From NCBI GenBank assembly GCA_023382655.1, contig JAHDWK010000015.1, positions 1 to 64,000 on the forward strand: a stretch of DNA of 64,000 nucleotides, in the 5' to 3' direction. How positions within the stretch are numbered: the first letter of the stretch is position 1; each line of letters starts with the position of its first letter. Shown here one piece after another: positions 24,801-33,003 of this stretch. This DNA is from Anaerolineae bacterium. GTDB taxonomy: Bacteria; Chloroflexota; Anaerolineae; Promineifilales; Promineifilaceae. The position numbers and the translations under genes are program-made. The notes under the pieces were generated by a model. It made no database searches and had not been told where the DNA came from. It worked only from the letters and a program-made list of their open reading frames with translations.

Positions 24801-27231
24801 TCGGCGGCAGGTTGAGGGTGGTGATGGTGTTGGCGGCCACGGCCGTTAACAATTGGTAGTCAGTTACGGTCAGCGTAACCGGGTAGGTATTGTTGTCCGG
24901 GAAGCTGGTGCTGGTATTGCGGGTGGTTGGCTGCGAGGTGGTATGGGCAAATTGCCACAGCCAGCCCACCACCGGCCCGTTTTCGGCCGCCTGTGATGTA
25001 TCCGTCAGGGAAGTTGTCTGGCCTTCATTGGGCGTCAGGGGCGTCCAGGTGAAGCTGGCAACCGGAGGCGTTAGCACAGTGTAGGCCAGCGACATCGTGT
25101 CGGTGTAGTTCTCGTCGTTGGTGACGGTTAACGTCACCGTGTAGACGCCGGGCGCGGCATAGGTATGGGTGGGATACGCTTCTGTAGAAGTCGCGCCATC
25201 GCCGAATTCCCACAGGCGAGACACAATCTGCCCGTCGGAATCAAAGGAAAGATCGGCAAATGGCACCACCGCCGCGCCCCGATCCTGGGCGAACACCTGA
25301 AAATCATAGACGTAAGTCTGGGTGCTGCCGTAGTTGTTAAAGATATAGAGTTGGGCATATTTAGCCGGCACTGGCGGGAATGTGACCCAGTGCGGCAGCC
25401 CATCGTTGGGCAATACGCCGCTGTACACGGTGACAAAGTCGCTGTCTGCCAGGGTGTTGTGGGAAACCCGAATCTGGAAGTTTTGCGGGGAGATAGTGCC
25501 GGAACCACCCCGGATCAGAGCGCGGTCAACCAGGTAAGAGCCGCCATCAAAGAGCCGTACTTTGAGCCATTGGTTGGTGGTCTGGCTGGTAGCTGTGCGC
25601 CAATGGCTGGCGCTGTCCAGGTCAATGGCCCGGCGGGCGGCGTTGGTCTCGCTGGCCTGGCTGGAGAAGTCCACCACGGTTGCGCCTACGCCTTCCAGCC
25701 GGGCTACATTTGCGCCGTCGCTGGTGATTACTTGGAAGGTGGCGACATCAATGCCGGTGGAGCTGCCATAATTGTTTAAGACAAAAAGCTGCACATAGCG
25801 GGCAGCAACCGCGGGGAAAGAAAATTGTTGCAGGGTAGCGTCATTGACGGCCGTGCCGGTAAAAACGGTGGTGAAATCGGCGTCGTCTGTGCCGGTGGTG
25901 GACACGCGAATCTCAAAGTCGCGCACCGCGACCCCGGTGGCGCGCGATTGCAGCCGTATGCGATCAATCAGAACGGCTTGATTACCGCCTAAATCCACCT
26001 TGATCCATTGGTTGGTAAGCTGCCCACTGGCGGGCCGCCAATAGGTGCTGCTGTTTTCATCAATGGCGTTGCTGGCGGGCAGGCTGGTATTCTGGCTGGA
26101 AAAGGCGGCAATGCTGGCCGGTGGGCCTTCCAGGGCGGAGACGATGCCACCTTCTCTGGCGCGGGTGAGGGCTTGAAAATGGAATACTTCGGTATAACTG
26201 GCGCCATAATTGTTCAAGACAAACAATTGCACATACCGGGCGGCCACGGGTGGCATGGTAAAGGTATGGGCCAGGCTGTCTTGCGGCAAGGTGCCGGTGA
26301 AGACGGTGGTGAAATCGGCATCGTCTGTGCCGGTGGTGGATACGCGGATTTCAAAGTTGCGCAAGCCGGGGGTAGAAGAACTGCCGCGAAGGATAACCCG
26401 ATCCAGAATGTGTATACCGGTACCGGCCAGTTGGACTTTGATCCATTGGTTAGTGGGCTGGCTGCTGGCGGTGCGCCACACGGTGGACTGGCTGTTATCA
26501 ATGGCGTTTTCGGGCCGGTATGTGGTGGAAGTGCTCCATACGGAGGAGAACCCGGCGATGGCCGCGCCATCTTCTAACTGGGCGGCGTTTAGCCCCCTGT
26601 CCACGCTGAGGCGGACCGTGGGCGTTATTTTAATGAGGGAGATGGTGGCATCCTGGGTTTGGGGCAGGCTGATACCGGCGGTTGTGTCGGCCAGGAGTGC
26701 GCCGTTAATGGCTACGGCCGTGCTCCCTGGCAGGCCGGTGGGTTGAAAGTGAATGGTCGCCAGTACCCCGTCGCCGGTAAAACCGGGGCCGGCGCCATAC
26801 GTAAAAGCGCCAACGGCCGTGCCGCCGGGTTGCTCCAATGGGCCAAGCTGGATAACACAGCGGGTACTGGCGGGGTTGCAACCGGCGGAAGCATCGCCCA
26901 GCAAGCTGCTCAACGTCATGCCCGTTACCTGGAGTAAGGAACGGTCATAGACCAGATCAAACTCGAAGGCGGCCAGATCGGTGGCATTGGCAATCACCAC
27001 ATCCACATCAATCGTGGTGGTGATGGGCTGGGGGTCAGCCGGCGCGACCAGGCTTAAGGTGGGTGTGGGTACGGTTTGCGCCCATAAAGAGCGGACGGCC
27101 GTGTCTGCCGGGTGTGTGGCTTTTGTTTTGCCGGGCGACGCCGACAAAGCCAGAGCCGGCCGGGCATAAACCAGCAGCGCCAACAGCAAAATAACCAGGC
27201 CAATGGTTGGGATCAGACGAGTAACACGCAT
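21856..27231 (-). CDS. Giant modular surface adhesin with cohesin, F5/8C, PKD, VWA and DUF11 domains, 1791 aa
   Basis: The signal peptide (1-29) is followed by a cohesin-like domain (about 58-205, AAFEFDLVYDRSLLQVTG). Three F5/8 type C (discoidin) repeats follow (about 215-650), each with ENAIDNSQSTVWR-like and NQWIKVxLxG patterns. Then PKD domains (about 650-890), an Ig-like segment, a VWA domain (about 990-1160, MIDAS DESGSM), two DUF11 repeats (about 1185-1420), two more PKD domains and a C-terminal domain. GGAGGT precedes ATG 27231. It is adjacent to and upstream of the dockerin-containing protein, 45 bases apart, so both are probably made together and may bind through cohesin-dockerin contact. 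The role is inferred to be surface assembly or carbohydrate/cell adhesion. Confidence 0.85.
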   Translation of the reverse strand: MRVTRLIPTIGLVILLLALLVYARPALALSASPGKTKATHPADTAVRSLWAQTVPTPTLSLVAPADPQPITTTIDVDVVIANATDLAAFEFDLVYDRSLLQVTGMTLSSLLGDASAGCNPASTRCVIQLGPLEQPGGTAVGAFTYGAGPGFTGDGVLATIHFQPTGLPGSTAVAINGALLADTTAGISLPQTQDATISLIKITPTVRLSVDRGLNAAQLEDGAAIAGFSSVWSTSTTYRPENAIDNSQSTVWRTASSQPTNQWIKVQLAGTGIHILDRVILRGSSSTPGLRNFEIRVSTTGTDDADFTTVFTGTLPQDSLAHTFTMPPVAARYVQLFVLNNYGASYTEVFHFQALTRAREGGIVSALEGPPASIAAFSSQNTSLPASNAIDENSSTYWRPASGQLTNQWIKVDLGGNQAVLIDRIRLQSRATGVAVRDFEIRVSTTGTDDADFTTVFTGTAVNDATLQQFSFPAVAARYVQLFVLNNYGSSTGIDVATFQVITSDGANVARLEGVGATVVDFSSQASETNAARRAIDLDSASHWRTATSQTTNQWLKVRLFDGGSYLVDRALIRGGSGTISPQNFQIRVSHNTLADSDFVTVYSGVLPNDGLPHWVTFPPVPAKYAQLYIFNNYGSTQTYVYDFQVFAQDRGAAVVPFADLSFDSDGQIVSRLWEFGDGATSTEAYPTHTYAAPGVYTVTLTVTNDENYTDTMSLAYTVLTPPVASFTWTPLTPNEGQTTSLTDTSQAAENGPVVGWLWQFAHTTSQPTTRNTSTSFPDNNTYPVTLTVTDYQLLTAVAANTITTLNLPPTVNAGSDQTILVGQSWTLNSTVTDPGIDDRPTLVCQWDFGDGQSAQINNCTTTNVRVSHIYTQTGVYIATLTITDKDGASASDSRVTTVNRRDTSVIIFGARSVAGNQAELRAGLYDLANWDNVMAGRPVSFTWGTEQLTATTDANGIATAVAPLWPGQEITLTATFLGDSAYNPSSDTNVLRVAPTLPSGDIVFIIDESGSMGDDQAEVQARINNIATQLGFAVDYQFGLVGFGASFGNPYAGAPRIVLPFTNDLVAFSDAIDSMVANGGFEPGFEATITAMSEPMGFRQSAGVCAILITDEDADISSQAPATRADALAALNTREAVFLGIVNPTFGTTGNDYGPNPGSLSEATGGAVFSITSFRANPGPVLATIVDVCTQAIIQNAPPDLEVDKSASASSAQAGEWLTYTISMENISVQNATGVLLTDTLPLHTTFVAASDGGSETAGVVSWPAFEVPSGATVTRTVTVQVNPALPAGLELITNTVTALDDGANGPDPTPANNSASATVAIEAAPDLVMHKDDGDLAVAPGDTITYTLVYSNVGTQEATGVVISEVVPANTTFHGPASDPGWDCTDGAPAGTVCQLGSSSLPAGQLASAVFAVNVLEPLPGGVTVITNTAAIADDGTNGSDLNPADNTAVETTPIVPDNQPPTVVADGPYAVDEGSVITVTATGADPDDDPLAYAWDLDNDGIFETPGQTVSFSAALLDGPEVITISVQVTDAGGLTAVDSTTVTVINVAPTVTAITPTVDLAPINTPVAAIATFTDPGVPDTHTAVWSWGDGSTSAGIVDETNGSGSVSGEHVYTEPGVYTVELVVTDDDGDSGTAVFRYIVVYDPNGRYVTGSGCIDSPAGAYVDDPTLTGPANFGFVARYRLGVPDGRIAFSFPAADMNFQSTQMTWLIVSGDLAFFRGVGTINGSGSYLYLASMIDGKVTGDEIDRFRIQIWDNTTGALIYDSQPGASQYEPPTMPITCGKVVIH

Positions 27232-27463
27232 AAAACACCTCCATCTTGTGGGTTTACAATGATGTTTGATAAAGACGTTGTTCTATACTAGATTTTCAGT
27301 TGACTTACTACACAGGATTGCAATACTTTTGTGGGCAGTTTTGAATGCTTGATTGCCCCTCCAATAATTCGCTGGCAATTGTAATAGATAGTTTGCAAAT
27401 TGGGGAGGGGCAATTTTGCGGATATTGAAGAAGAAACGAATTACACGAATGGCCCGAATTTTC
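27232..27463. other. Spacer with inverted repeat, probable terminator/promoter of flanking minus-strand genes
   Basis: ATTGCCCCTCC (about 27351-27361) pairs with GGAGGGGCAAT (about 27402-27412). It sits between the stop of the AttH-like gene and the start of the adhesin gene and could end the former transcript. The region is AT-rich towards the adhesin start, consistent with a promoter, but no box is certain. Confidence 0.4.
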
Positions 27464-28609
27464 TTACCGGTCATACCCCGTCAATTCCACGTAGCCCCGC
27501 CCGGAAATGGCTACACCGGCTAATGTACCGGCGTATGAAACCGCCCCTTCCCAGTAGGTGGTGTTGAGAGTGAGTTCTTGATGGGGTATGAGGGGCACGG
27601 CCGTGACCACCAAGCCCACTTTTGGTATCGCCAACTGCCACCCGGCGGGGTAGGTAATGCCGGTAGCCGGGCTGCGCCAGGTGTCCGTCACGGTCAGTTC
27701 GATGTCGGCGGCGCTGAGCACGGTGGTTTGCCCGTCCGCCGCCACCCAGGTACCGATAGAGTAGGGGCTGGCACGGCCGTCGGCCTCCCGGATTTGCCCC
27801 ACCATCAATGCCGCGCCATTGTCCAACTGCGCCGCAAACCAATCCCAGCCCACCGCATCCCGCGTCAGGGCGCTGGTGCCATATTCATGGTCTTTCCAAC
27901 TCACGCCGCTGACGGTAAACGTCTCGCTGCCAATTTGCACCGTGCCGCTGGTCGGCTGCTGCACAAAGGAGTAGTAATAGCTGGCGTTGCCTGGTTCCGG
28001 CCCTTTCTGGCTTAACCCGGCGTTGCCATGCAAAATGGGCGGCAGTATCTGGCGTAATTGCAGATCAATGGCGACCGCACCGCTGCGCGCCGCCAGTTGC
28101 ACCACGCCCGGCTCTATTTCCGTCGCCGACCAATCTTCAATCCACACCCGGTATGGGTCCGCCTGCGCCCCGGCCAATCCGGCGCTGCCCCGGCTGAATT
28201 TCTCCTGCTGGTAGAACTGCCCGCCGGTGATGTCGCTAACCGTAAAGTGGGCAAAATAAACCTGGTTGGTGCGCCAATCGGACTTCGGCTCGCGGGCTTC
28301 GGCCGTTGGCGTCAACGCCCGCCGGAAAATGGTGAACTGATAGCCAAATTCACGGCCGTCCGCCGCCTGCAAATTGCCCGTGTAATACCACCACTCGGTC
28401 TGGTACGCATCGTGTGCGCCCAGGTCACGCGGGAAACAGATGGCCCCCGGTTCGGTGGCGCGGGCAAAACCGGCGTCCGCCTCGCTGCTTAGATAGCTGG
28501 TGATGTTGGCAGACACGGCCGTTGCCGCCCCCACCTCTCGCTGCTGCCACCACCACAGGCCCGCGACAACGGCCGTTAACAATACCAGAATCACAACTAA
28601 TCGTTTCAT
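27464..28609 (-). CDS. AttH/CrtC-like lipocalin-fold protein (carotenoid 1,2-hydratase family)
   Basis: A 381-residue protein with an N-terminal membrane anchor or signal (VVILVLLTAVVAGLWWW). The mature part opens with FPRDLGAHDAYQTEWWYYTGNL, the hallmark of the AttH/hydroxyneurosporene synthase family, and contains YQFTIFRRAL and SWKDHEYGTSAL. Family members include carotenoid hydratases but many are uncharacterised, often linked to ABC export genes. There are no carotenoid genes here, so I would not assign that reaction. Confidence 0.8.
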   Translation of the reverse strand: MKRLVVILVLLTAVVAGLWWWQQREVGAATAVSANITSYLSSEADAGFARATEPGAICFPRDLGAHDAYQTEWWYYTGNLQAADGREFGYQFTIFRRALTPTAEAREPKSDWRTNQVYFAHFTVSDITGGQFYQQEKFSRGSAGLAGAQADPYRVWIEDWSATEIEPGVVQLAARSGAVAIDLQLRQILPPILHGNAGLSQKGPEPGNASYYYSFVQQPTSGTVQIGSETFTVSGVSWKDHEYGTSALTRDAVGWDWFAAQLDNGAALMVGQIREADGRASPYSIGTWVAADGQTTVLSAADIELTVTDTWRSPATGITYPAGWQLAIPKVGLVVTAVPLIPHQELTLNTTYWEGAVSYAGTLAGVAISGRGYVELTGYDR

Positions 28610-28671
28610 ACGGTATCGAGGGTATACCGATTTCTACCAGCGTCAACCAACACACAGCAACCTGTTAGCAC

Positions 28672-28707
28672 AAAAATGCGCCCGGCACACGGCCGTGTGC
28701 CGGGCGC
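28672..28707 (-). terminator. Terminator formed by a 30-bp perfect palindrome centred on ACGGCCGT
   Basis: Bases 28678-28707 are a perfect palindrome with ACGGCCGT at its exact centre (28689-28696). On the minus strand it is followed by ATTTTTG, giving an intrinsic terminator 34 bases after the GH9 stop. Confidence 0.8.
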
Positions 28708-28740
28708 AAAGCCCCTGTCCTTCTTCTCCTTTCTAACGAG

Positions 28741-31590
28741 TTATTCGCCCGCTTTTTGTATCACGGGCAGATAATTAAACCAGACCCACTCTGGTTCGGG
28801 CGCGGATTGTTCATCCAGAAAAGCCGTCACCCAGGCAAATGGCGCGTTCCAGTTGATGGTAATTTCGTTGGTAGACCACGACTCAATGTGATCCACAAAA
28901 CAGCGCTGCGGCGGGCAGCCATTGGGGAAGATGGTCTGGGCATAGGGGTCTTCCAGGCCAGAGTTTGGCCCGCCGGAAAAGGCGCCGGGCGGCGGCGGCG
29001 GGAAACTGCTGCTCACCTGGTCGGCCCAGAAACGATGGTGCGGATGGCGCAACGGCCGTTCGCCATACCCTGTCACGTAGGATTGATCATTCGGGTTGCG
29101 CCCCAACAGATAGTCCATGCCATCGCTAACCGCGTCAAAGTAAGTGGGCACGGCCGTGAAGTCATACGCCAATGCCAGAATCAGCATATTGTTGACTACG
29201 CTGGAATTGGAACCCCAGGGGTACAGCCCCGGCGCGTAGGGCAGTAAATACCCTTCGCCATCTCGCGCCGCCACATAGTCGTCGGCCGTGTCAATAATCG
29301 CCTGCCGCGCCTGCTGCATCGTCGCTGTCGGCAAATCATTGGGCGCCAGCGCCAGCGAAATGGTGCCCAGCCCGGCCACCTGCTGCCAACTCAGGGCGCT
29401 GGCTCCGTCCGGTATCGTCAGGTAATGGGGTGAACTGCTCATCGCCGCCAGATAGTTGGTGTCCCCGGTGGTGATATACAGTTCCGCCGCCGCCCAGTAA
29501 AATTCGTCGCTCACGTCCGTGTCATCATACGGCCCAGAGCCGGTGAAGTTATTGCGGGCGTAAATGGCCGGGTGAGCCACGGCCGCTGCCCAGGCCGTTT
29601 CCGCCGCTGCCAGACAGCGGTCGGCAAAAGCGGCGTCAATATCTGCCCAGATGCGGGCGCACTGCGCGGCCGTCGCCGCCAGATTCAAGGTGGCCGCCGT
29701 GCTGGGGGGATAGAGGAAACGCGGCTGCGGGTCTTCATGCGGGGCAAGTCCCAGCCCCGTCCAGAAGCGGTCGGCGATTTTGTGGTGCGCCATGCCTTCC
29801 ACCAGGGTGGGGGAGATGACGTTGCCCGGCAGGGTATAGCTGACCACACCGCCGGCCGGTACCTGCATTGCCAGCATAAACTCCATTTGCCAGCGTGCTT
29901 CGTCCAGAATGTCCGGTACGCCGTTGCTATTTTCGGGAATGTTCATTGTGCCATCGGCGATGGCGCTGCCGTCGGCCCAGGCCAGGTGTTGGGTGCGTTC
30001 GTACTGGTTCATCAACGTCCAGACGCTAATGCCGCCATTGACCACATATTTGCCATGATCACCGGCATCATACCAGCCGCCCACCACGTCCAGCGTGTAA
30101 TTGCAGCCGTGCCATTGCGCCCCTTCCACGTCCACCTCATCAAAACAGGGCACATCATCATCACCCTGATTGGGGGCCACGCCAATGTGCCCGGCGGGGC
30201 GCGTCCATTGCGGGTCGCCCGCATAGGGCATGGTCAGAGTAATGCCGCTGCGGTTGTGGTAGAAGTAGGCCAGGGCGTCATATTTCATCTGGTCGTAAAT
30301 ATCGGCGCTGATGTCAAAGGGATGGCTGCTTTCGCCGTCTACTTCCAGGGTGTAATCTGTGCCTGGCGTCTGGTACGCGGAGAAGTCGGCGATGTGGACA
30401 TGTTCGTCGGAGGCGACGTTGAGGCCGTGGACGGTGGTGCTGCCGGTGATCACGGCCGTGCCCGTCACATCGTACAGCGTCCAGGTGAGCGGCAGCGTGG
30501 CCGTGTTGCTGATGGTGGCCCGCTTCACCGCCTGCGGCAGGTAGCCCACCTGGTTCACGCGCACATTGGGCAGCGGATCACTGCCGCCGTCGGGCACCGG
30601 CCCGAACAGGGAAATGTCATCCAGATAGACGGTAAATTCACCCTGCCCGCCCATGTGGAATTGGAAGCTGGCGGCCTGATTATCACCGGGAGAAGTGAAG
30701 TAAAAGGTGAAGGTCTGGTTGCCCGTCGTCAGGGGCAGGGGCGCGTTGAAGTATTGGGTGAACGTGCCGCCATTTTCTTGCAGCAGCACGGTGATAGTGA
30801 CGGCCTGTGACGCCCGCGCCTGCAAGGTCAGCGTGTAGGGCGCGCCCATGTACACGGGGATGTTGTGCTGGCCGACGATGGCGTCCCAGGGATTGCCGCC
30901 GCCGCTGGTGATCACCGCCGCCAGTTCGCCGCTGCTGGTATCGGGCGAAATAGAAGCCGTCGTCCACCAGGGGGAGAGGCCTTCGCTAAAGTCGCCATTT
31001 GCCAGCAATTCACCCACGGTGGCGGGCGGCGGTACCACCGGCTCCGGCCCAAGCAGGCTGACGTTGTCCAGGTAAAAGGTAAATTCGCCCTGCCCGCCAA
31101 TATGGTATTGGAAGGTAGCCGCCGGATCGCTATTGGCGGGGGTGAAGGTATAGCTGAAGGTCTGGCTGCCAGTGGTGAGGGGCACGGCCGTAGCGAAGTA
31201 TTGCGTAAAACTGCCCCCATCTTCTTGCAGCAGGACGGTAATGGTCACGGCGGTGCTGGCACGGGCGTCAAAAGTCAGTGTGTACGGCTCGCCGGCCTGC
31301 ACCGGGATGCCATGCTGGCCGACAATGGCGTCCCAAGGGTTGCTGCCGCCACTGGTAATCACCGCTTCCAGTTCACCACTGCCGGTGTTGGGGGTAATAG
31401 AGGGGGTGGTCCACCAGGGATCGAGGCCGGCGCTAAAGTCGCCATTGCCGATGAGTTCGATCACATCGGTGGGCGCGGCCGGTTCGGGGCCGGCGGCCGC
31501 GGAAAGCCTGGTTATAAAGCCAATGACGGTGACCAACGCCACCGCCAGTAAAGCGGCAAAGATGAATAAACGGGTGGGTTTTGTTTTCAT
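28741..31590 (-). CDS. Secreted glycoside hydrolase family 9 (endoglucanase-type) with two CBM4/9 modules, 949 aa
   Basis: The signal peptide (about 1-32) is followed by two tandem carbohydrate-binding modules (about 40-185 and 190-340), each with GNGDFSxGLxPWW/GDFSEGLSPWW and GGQGEF-YLDxxSL patterns. A CelD-type Ig-like domain (about 345-430, RVNQVGYLP) precedes the GH9 catalytic domain (about 435-930) with GGWYDAGDHGKYV (catalytic Asp), PHHR and the late SWSTNEITINWNAP (acid Glu). It probably cleaves cellulose or related beta-glucan outside the cell. The end, WFNYLPVIQK, resembles a C-terminal sorting tail. AAGGAAG precedes ATG 31590. A LacI operator and LacI gene lie upstream. Confidence 0.92.
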   Translation of the reverse strand: MKTKPTRLFIFAALLAVALVTVIGFITRLSAAAGPEPAAPTDVIELIGNGDFSAGLDPWWTTPSITPNTGSGELEAVITSGGSNPWDAIVGQHGIPVQAGEPYTLTFDARASTAVTITVLLQEDGGSFTQYFATAVPLTTGSQTFSYTFTPANSDPAATFQYHIGGQGEFTFYLDNVSLLGPEPVVPPPATVGELLANGDFSEGLSPWWTTASISPDTSSGELAAVITSGGGNPWDAIVGQHNIPVYMGAPYTLTLQARASQAVTITVLLQENGGTFTQYFNAPLPLTTGNQTFTFYFTSPGDNQAASFQFHMGGQGEFTVYLDDISLFGPVPDGGSDPLPNVRVNQVGYLPQAVKRATISNTATLPLTWTLYDVTGTAVITGSTTVHGLNVASDEHVHIADFSAYQTPGTDYTLEVDGESSHPFDISADIYDQMKYDALAYFYHNRSGITLTMPYAGDPQWTRPAGHIGVAPNQGDDDVPCFDEVDVEGAQWHGCNYTLDVVGGWYDAGDHGKYVVNGGISVWTLMNQYERTQHLAWADGSAIADGTMNIPENSNGVPDILDEARWQMEFMLAMQVPAGGVVSYTLPGNVISPTLVEGMAHHKIADRFWTGLGLAPHEDPQPRFLYPPSTAATLNLAATAAQCARIWADIDAAFADRCLAAAETAWAAAVAHPAIYARNNFTGSGPYDDTDVSDEFYWAAAELYITTGDTNYLAAMSSSPHYLTIPDGASALSWQQVAGLGTISLALAPNDLPTATMQQARQAIIDTADDYVAARDGEGYLLPYAPGLYPWGSNSSVVNNMLILALAYDFTAVPTYFDAVSDGMDYLLGRNPNDQSYVTGYGERPLRHPHHRFWADQVSSSFPPPPPGAFSGGPNSGLEDPYAQTIFPNGCPPQRCFVDHIESWSTNEITINWNAPFAWVTAFLDEQSAPEPEWVWFNYLPVIQKAGE

Positions 31591-31658
31591 GGACTTCCTT
31601 TCTCCTTGTGCGGGGCGGCCGGCGGAATGCCGGGTCGCCTATGTTGCAAACGCTACAC

Positions 31659-31672
31659 TGCAAGCGATTGCA
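31659..31672. promoter_or_regulatory. LacI-family operator upstream of GH9
   Basis: TGCAAGCGATTGCA fits the LacI/CcpA-type consensus TGNAANCGNTTNCA at every fixed position. It is 69 bases upstream of the GH9 start, between that gene and the LacI gene. A degenerate second half-site (TGCAAACGC) lies at 31644-31652. Confidence 0.75.
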
Positions 31673-31710
31673 ATATGATAAAAGGAACCGGACGATTGGT
31701 CAAGTCGAGG

Positions 31711-31795
31711 TCTGGAGATTGGCGGTGCAGACATCGCGAGATTGGGGGTGCTTGAATCTCCCAATCTCTCAATCTCTCAATCTCACCCTTTTTAT
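31711..31795. repeat. GAGATTGG-type inverted repeat between LacI and GH9 genes
   Basis: GGAGATTGG and GAGATTGGG units on the left face AATCTCCCAATCTCTCAATCTC units on the right. This is a looser member of the family at 11438-11516. It follows the LacI stop on the minus strand. Confidence 0.65.
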
Positions 31796-31813
31796 CGAAG
31801 TAATAGACTCTTA

Positions 31814-32845
31814 CTAGGTGGAGTCGCGGATGATGAGGTGGGGTTGCAGGATGATGTGGGGTGGGGCGGGCACGGCCGTGACCTGCGCCAATAGCAGTTC
31901 TGCGGCGATTTCACCCAACCGGGCGGTGGGCTGCTGCACGGTGGTCAATGGCGGGGTAGTGTGGGCTGCCTGGGGCAGATCATCAAAACCGACCAGGACA
32001 ATGTCGCCGGGAATGGTCAGCCCGGCTTCCTGGATGGCTTGCATGGCGCCAATGGCCATGGCGTCGCTGGCGGCGAAGACGGCCGTGGGGCGCGGCGACA
32101 GCGCCAATAACTGCTGCATCCCGGCGTAACCGCTGTCCGGGTCAAACGTACCGGGCACGATCCAGGCGGGTGGCACGGACAGCCCGGCCTGCTGCATGGC
32201 TGTCTGGTAGCCGTGCAACCGGTCTTGCCCGGCGGGCATAGTCAGGTTGCCGGTGATGGTGGCGATGCGCTGATGCCCTTTTTGCAGCAGATGTTCGGTC
32301 GCCAGCCGTCCACCTAACACGTTATCTACATCTACAAAGTGGGTGGTGGGTGGTGTGTCGCCGGAGAGGTGGCCGATGTGGACAAAGGTGATATTGTCCG
32401 CCAGCAGGCGAGGCACATATTGTTCGTCCAGGTAGGTGGTGGTGAGAATGACGCCGTTGGCCGGGATGTCCAGGATACGGCCGTAATCCCGTTCCAGCGT
32501 TTGACTATCTGGCGTGTTCGTGTCGGCAAAGTAGAGGGTGACGGCATAGCCCTGCTGCTGGCAGGTGCGGGCAATGCCCTGTACCACCGACATGTAAAAC
32601 GGGTGGGTCAGCACCGAGGGGCTGGCATGGGGCACAATGACACAGATGAGGTCAAACGATTGCTGGCGGGCCAGTTGGCGGGCAGCCATGTTGGGTTTGT
32701 AGCCCACCTCTTGTGCCGCCTGCAAAACGCGCTGCCGCGTCTCGTCGCTAATGGGGATATTGGTAGTGATATTGTTCAATACGCGGGAAACGGTGGAAGT
32801 GGAAACATGCGCTCTTTGCGCCACGTCACGGAGGGTTGCTGCCAT
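31814..32845 (-). CDS. LacI-family transcriptional regulator
   Basis: A 343-residue repressor-type protein. The N-terminal helix-turn-helix LRDVAQRAHVSTSTVSRVLN is followed by the sugar-binding periplasmic-like domain (LICVIVPHAS, VFAASDAMAIGA, VLVGFDDLPQA). It lies upstream of and codirectional with GH9, with a consensus operator between. I infer control of the cellulase gene by a sugar ligand, probably a cello-oligosaccharide, but the ligand is not shown by sequence. Confidence 0.93.
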   Translation of the reverse strand: MAATLRDVAQRAHVSTSTVSRVLNNITTNIPISDETRQRVLQAAQEVGYKPNMAARQLARQQSFDLICVIVPHASPSVLTHPFYMSVVQGIARTCQQQGYAVTLYFADTNTPDSQTLERDYGRILDIPANGVILTTTYLDEQYVPRLLADNITFVHIGHLSGDTPPTTHFVDVDNVLGGRLATEHLLQKGHQRIATITGNLTMPAGQDRLHGYQTAMQQAGLSVPPAWIVPGTFDPDSGYAGMQQLLALSPRPTAVFAASDAMAIGAMQAIQEAGLTIPGDIVLVGFDDLPQAAHTTPPLTTVQQPTARLGEIAAELLLAQVTAVPAPPHIILQPHLIIRDST

Positions 32846-33003
32846 AGTGAAAAGTCCTGACTTTTTAGGAGTGCGATTATAGGGGAAATGGGCACGGTGG
32901 CAACGCTAAAACAGCCGATTTTTGCTCAATCGGATGGGGGATATGGCACAAAATGATTGTCAGACGGCAGCAGGCGAGAACTGCTGCCGTCTGTGTGGAT
33001 CAA

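Noticed and set aside
21935..26746. Long open frames opposite the giant adhesin gene (e.g. 22387-23025, 23497-24240, 26008-26577)
   Set aside because: They are antisense shadows of a GC-rich, domain-rich gene whose minus-strand reading has clear domain structure; none has a family signature.
29572..30810. 412-codon plus-strand ORF opposite GH9
   Set aside because: It lies wholly antisense to the GH9 catalytic domain and shows no protein motif of its own.
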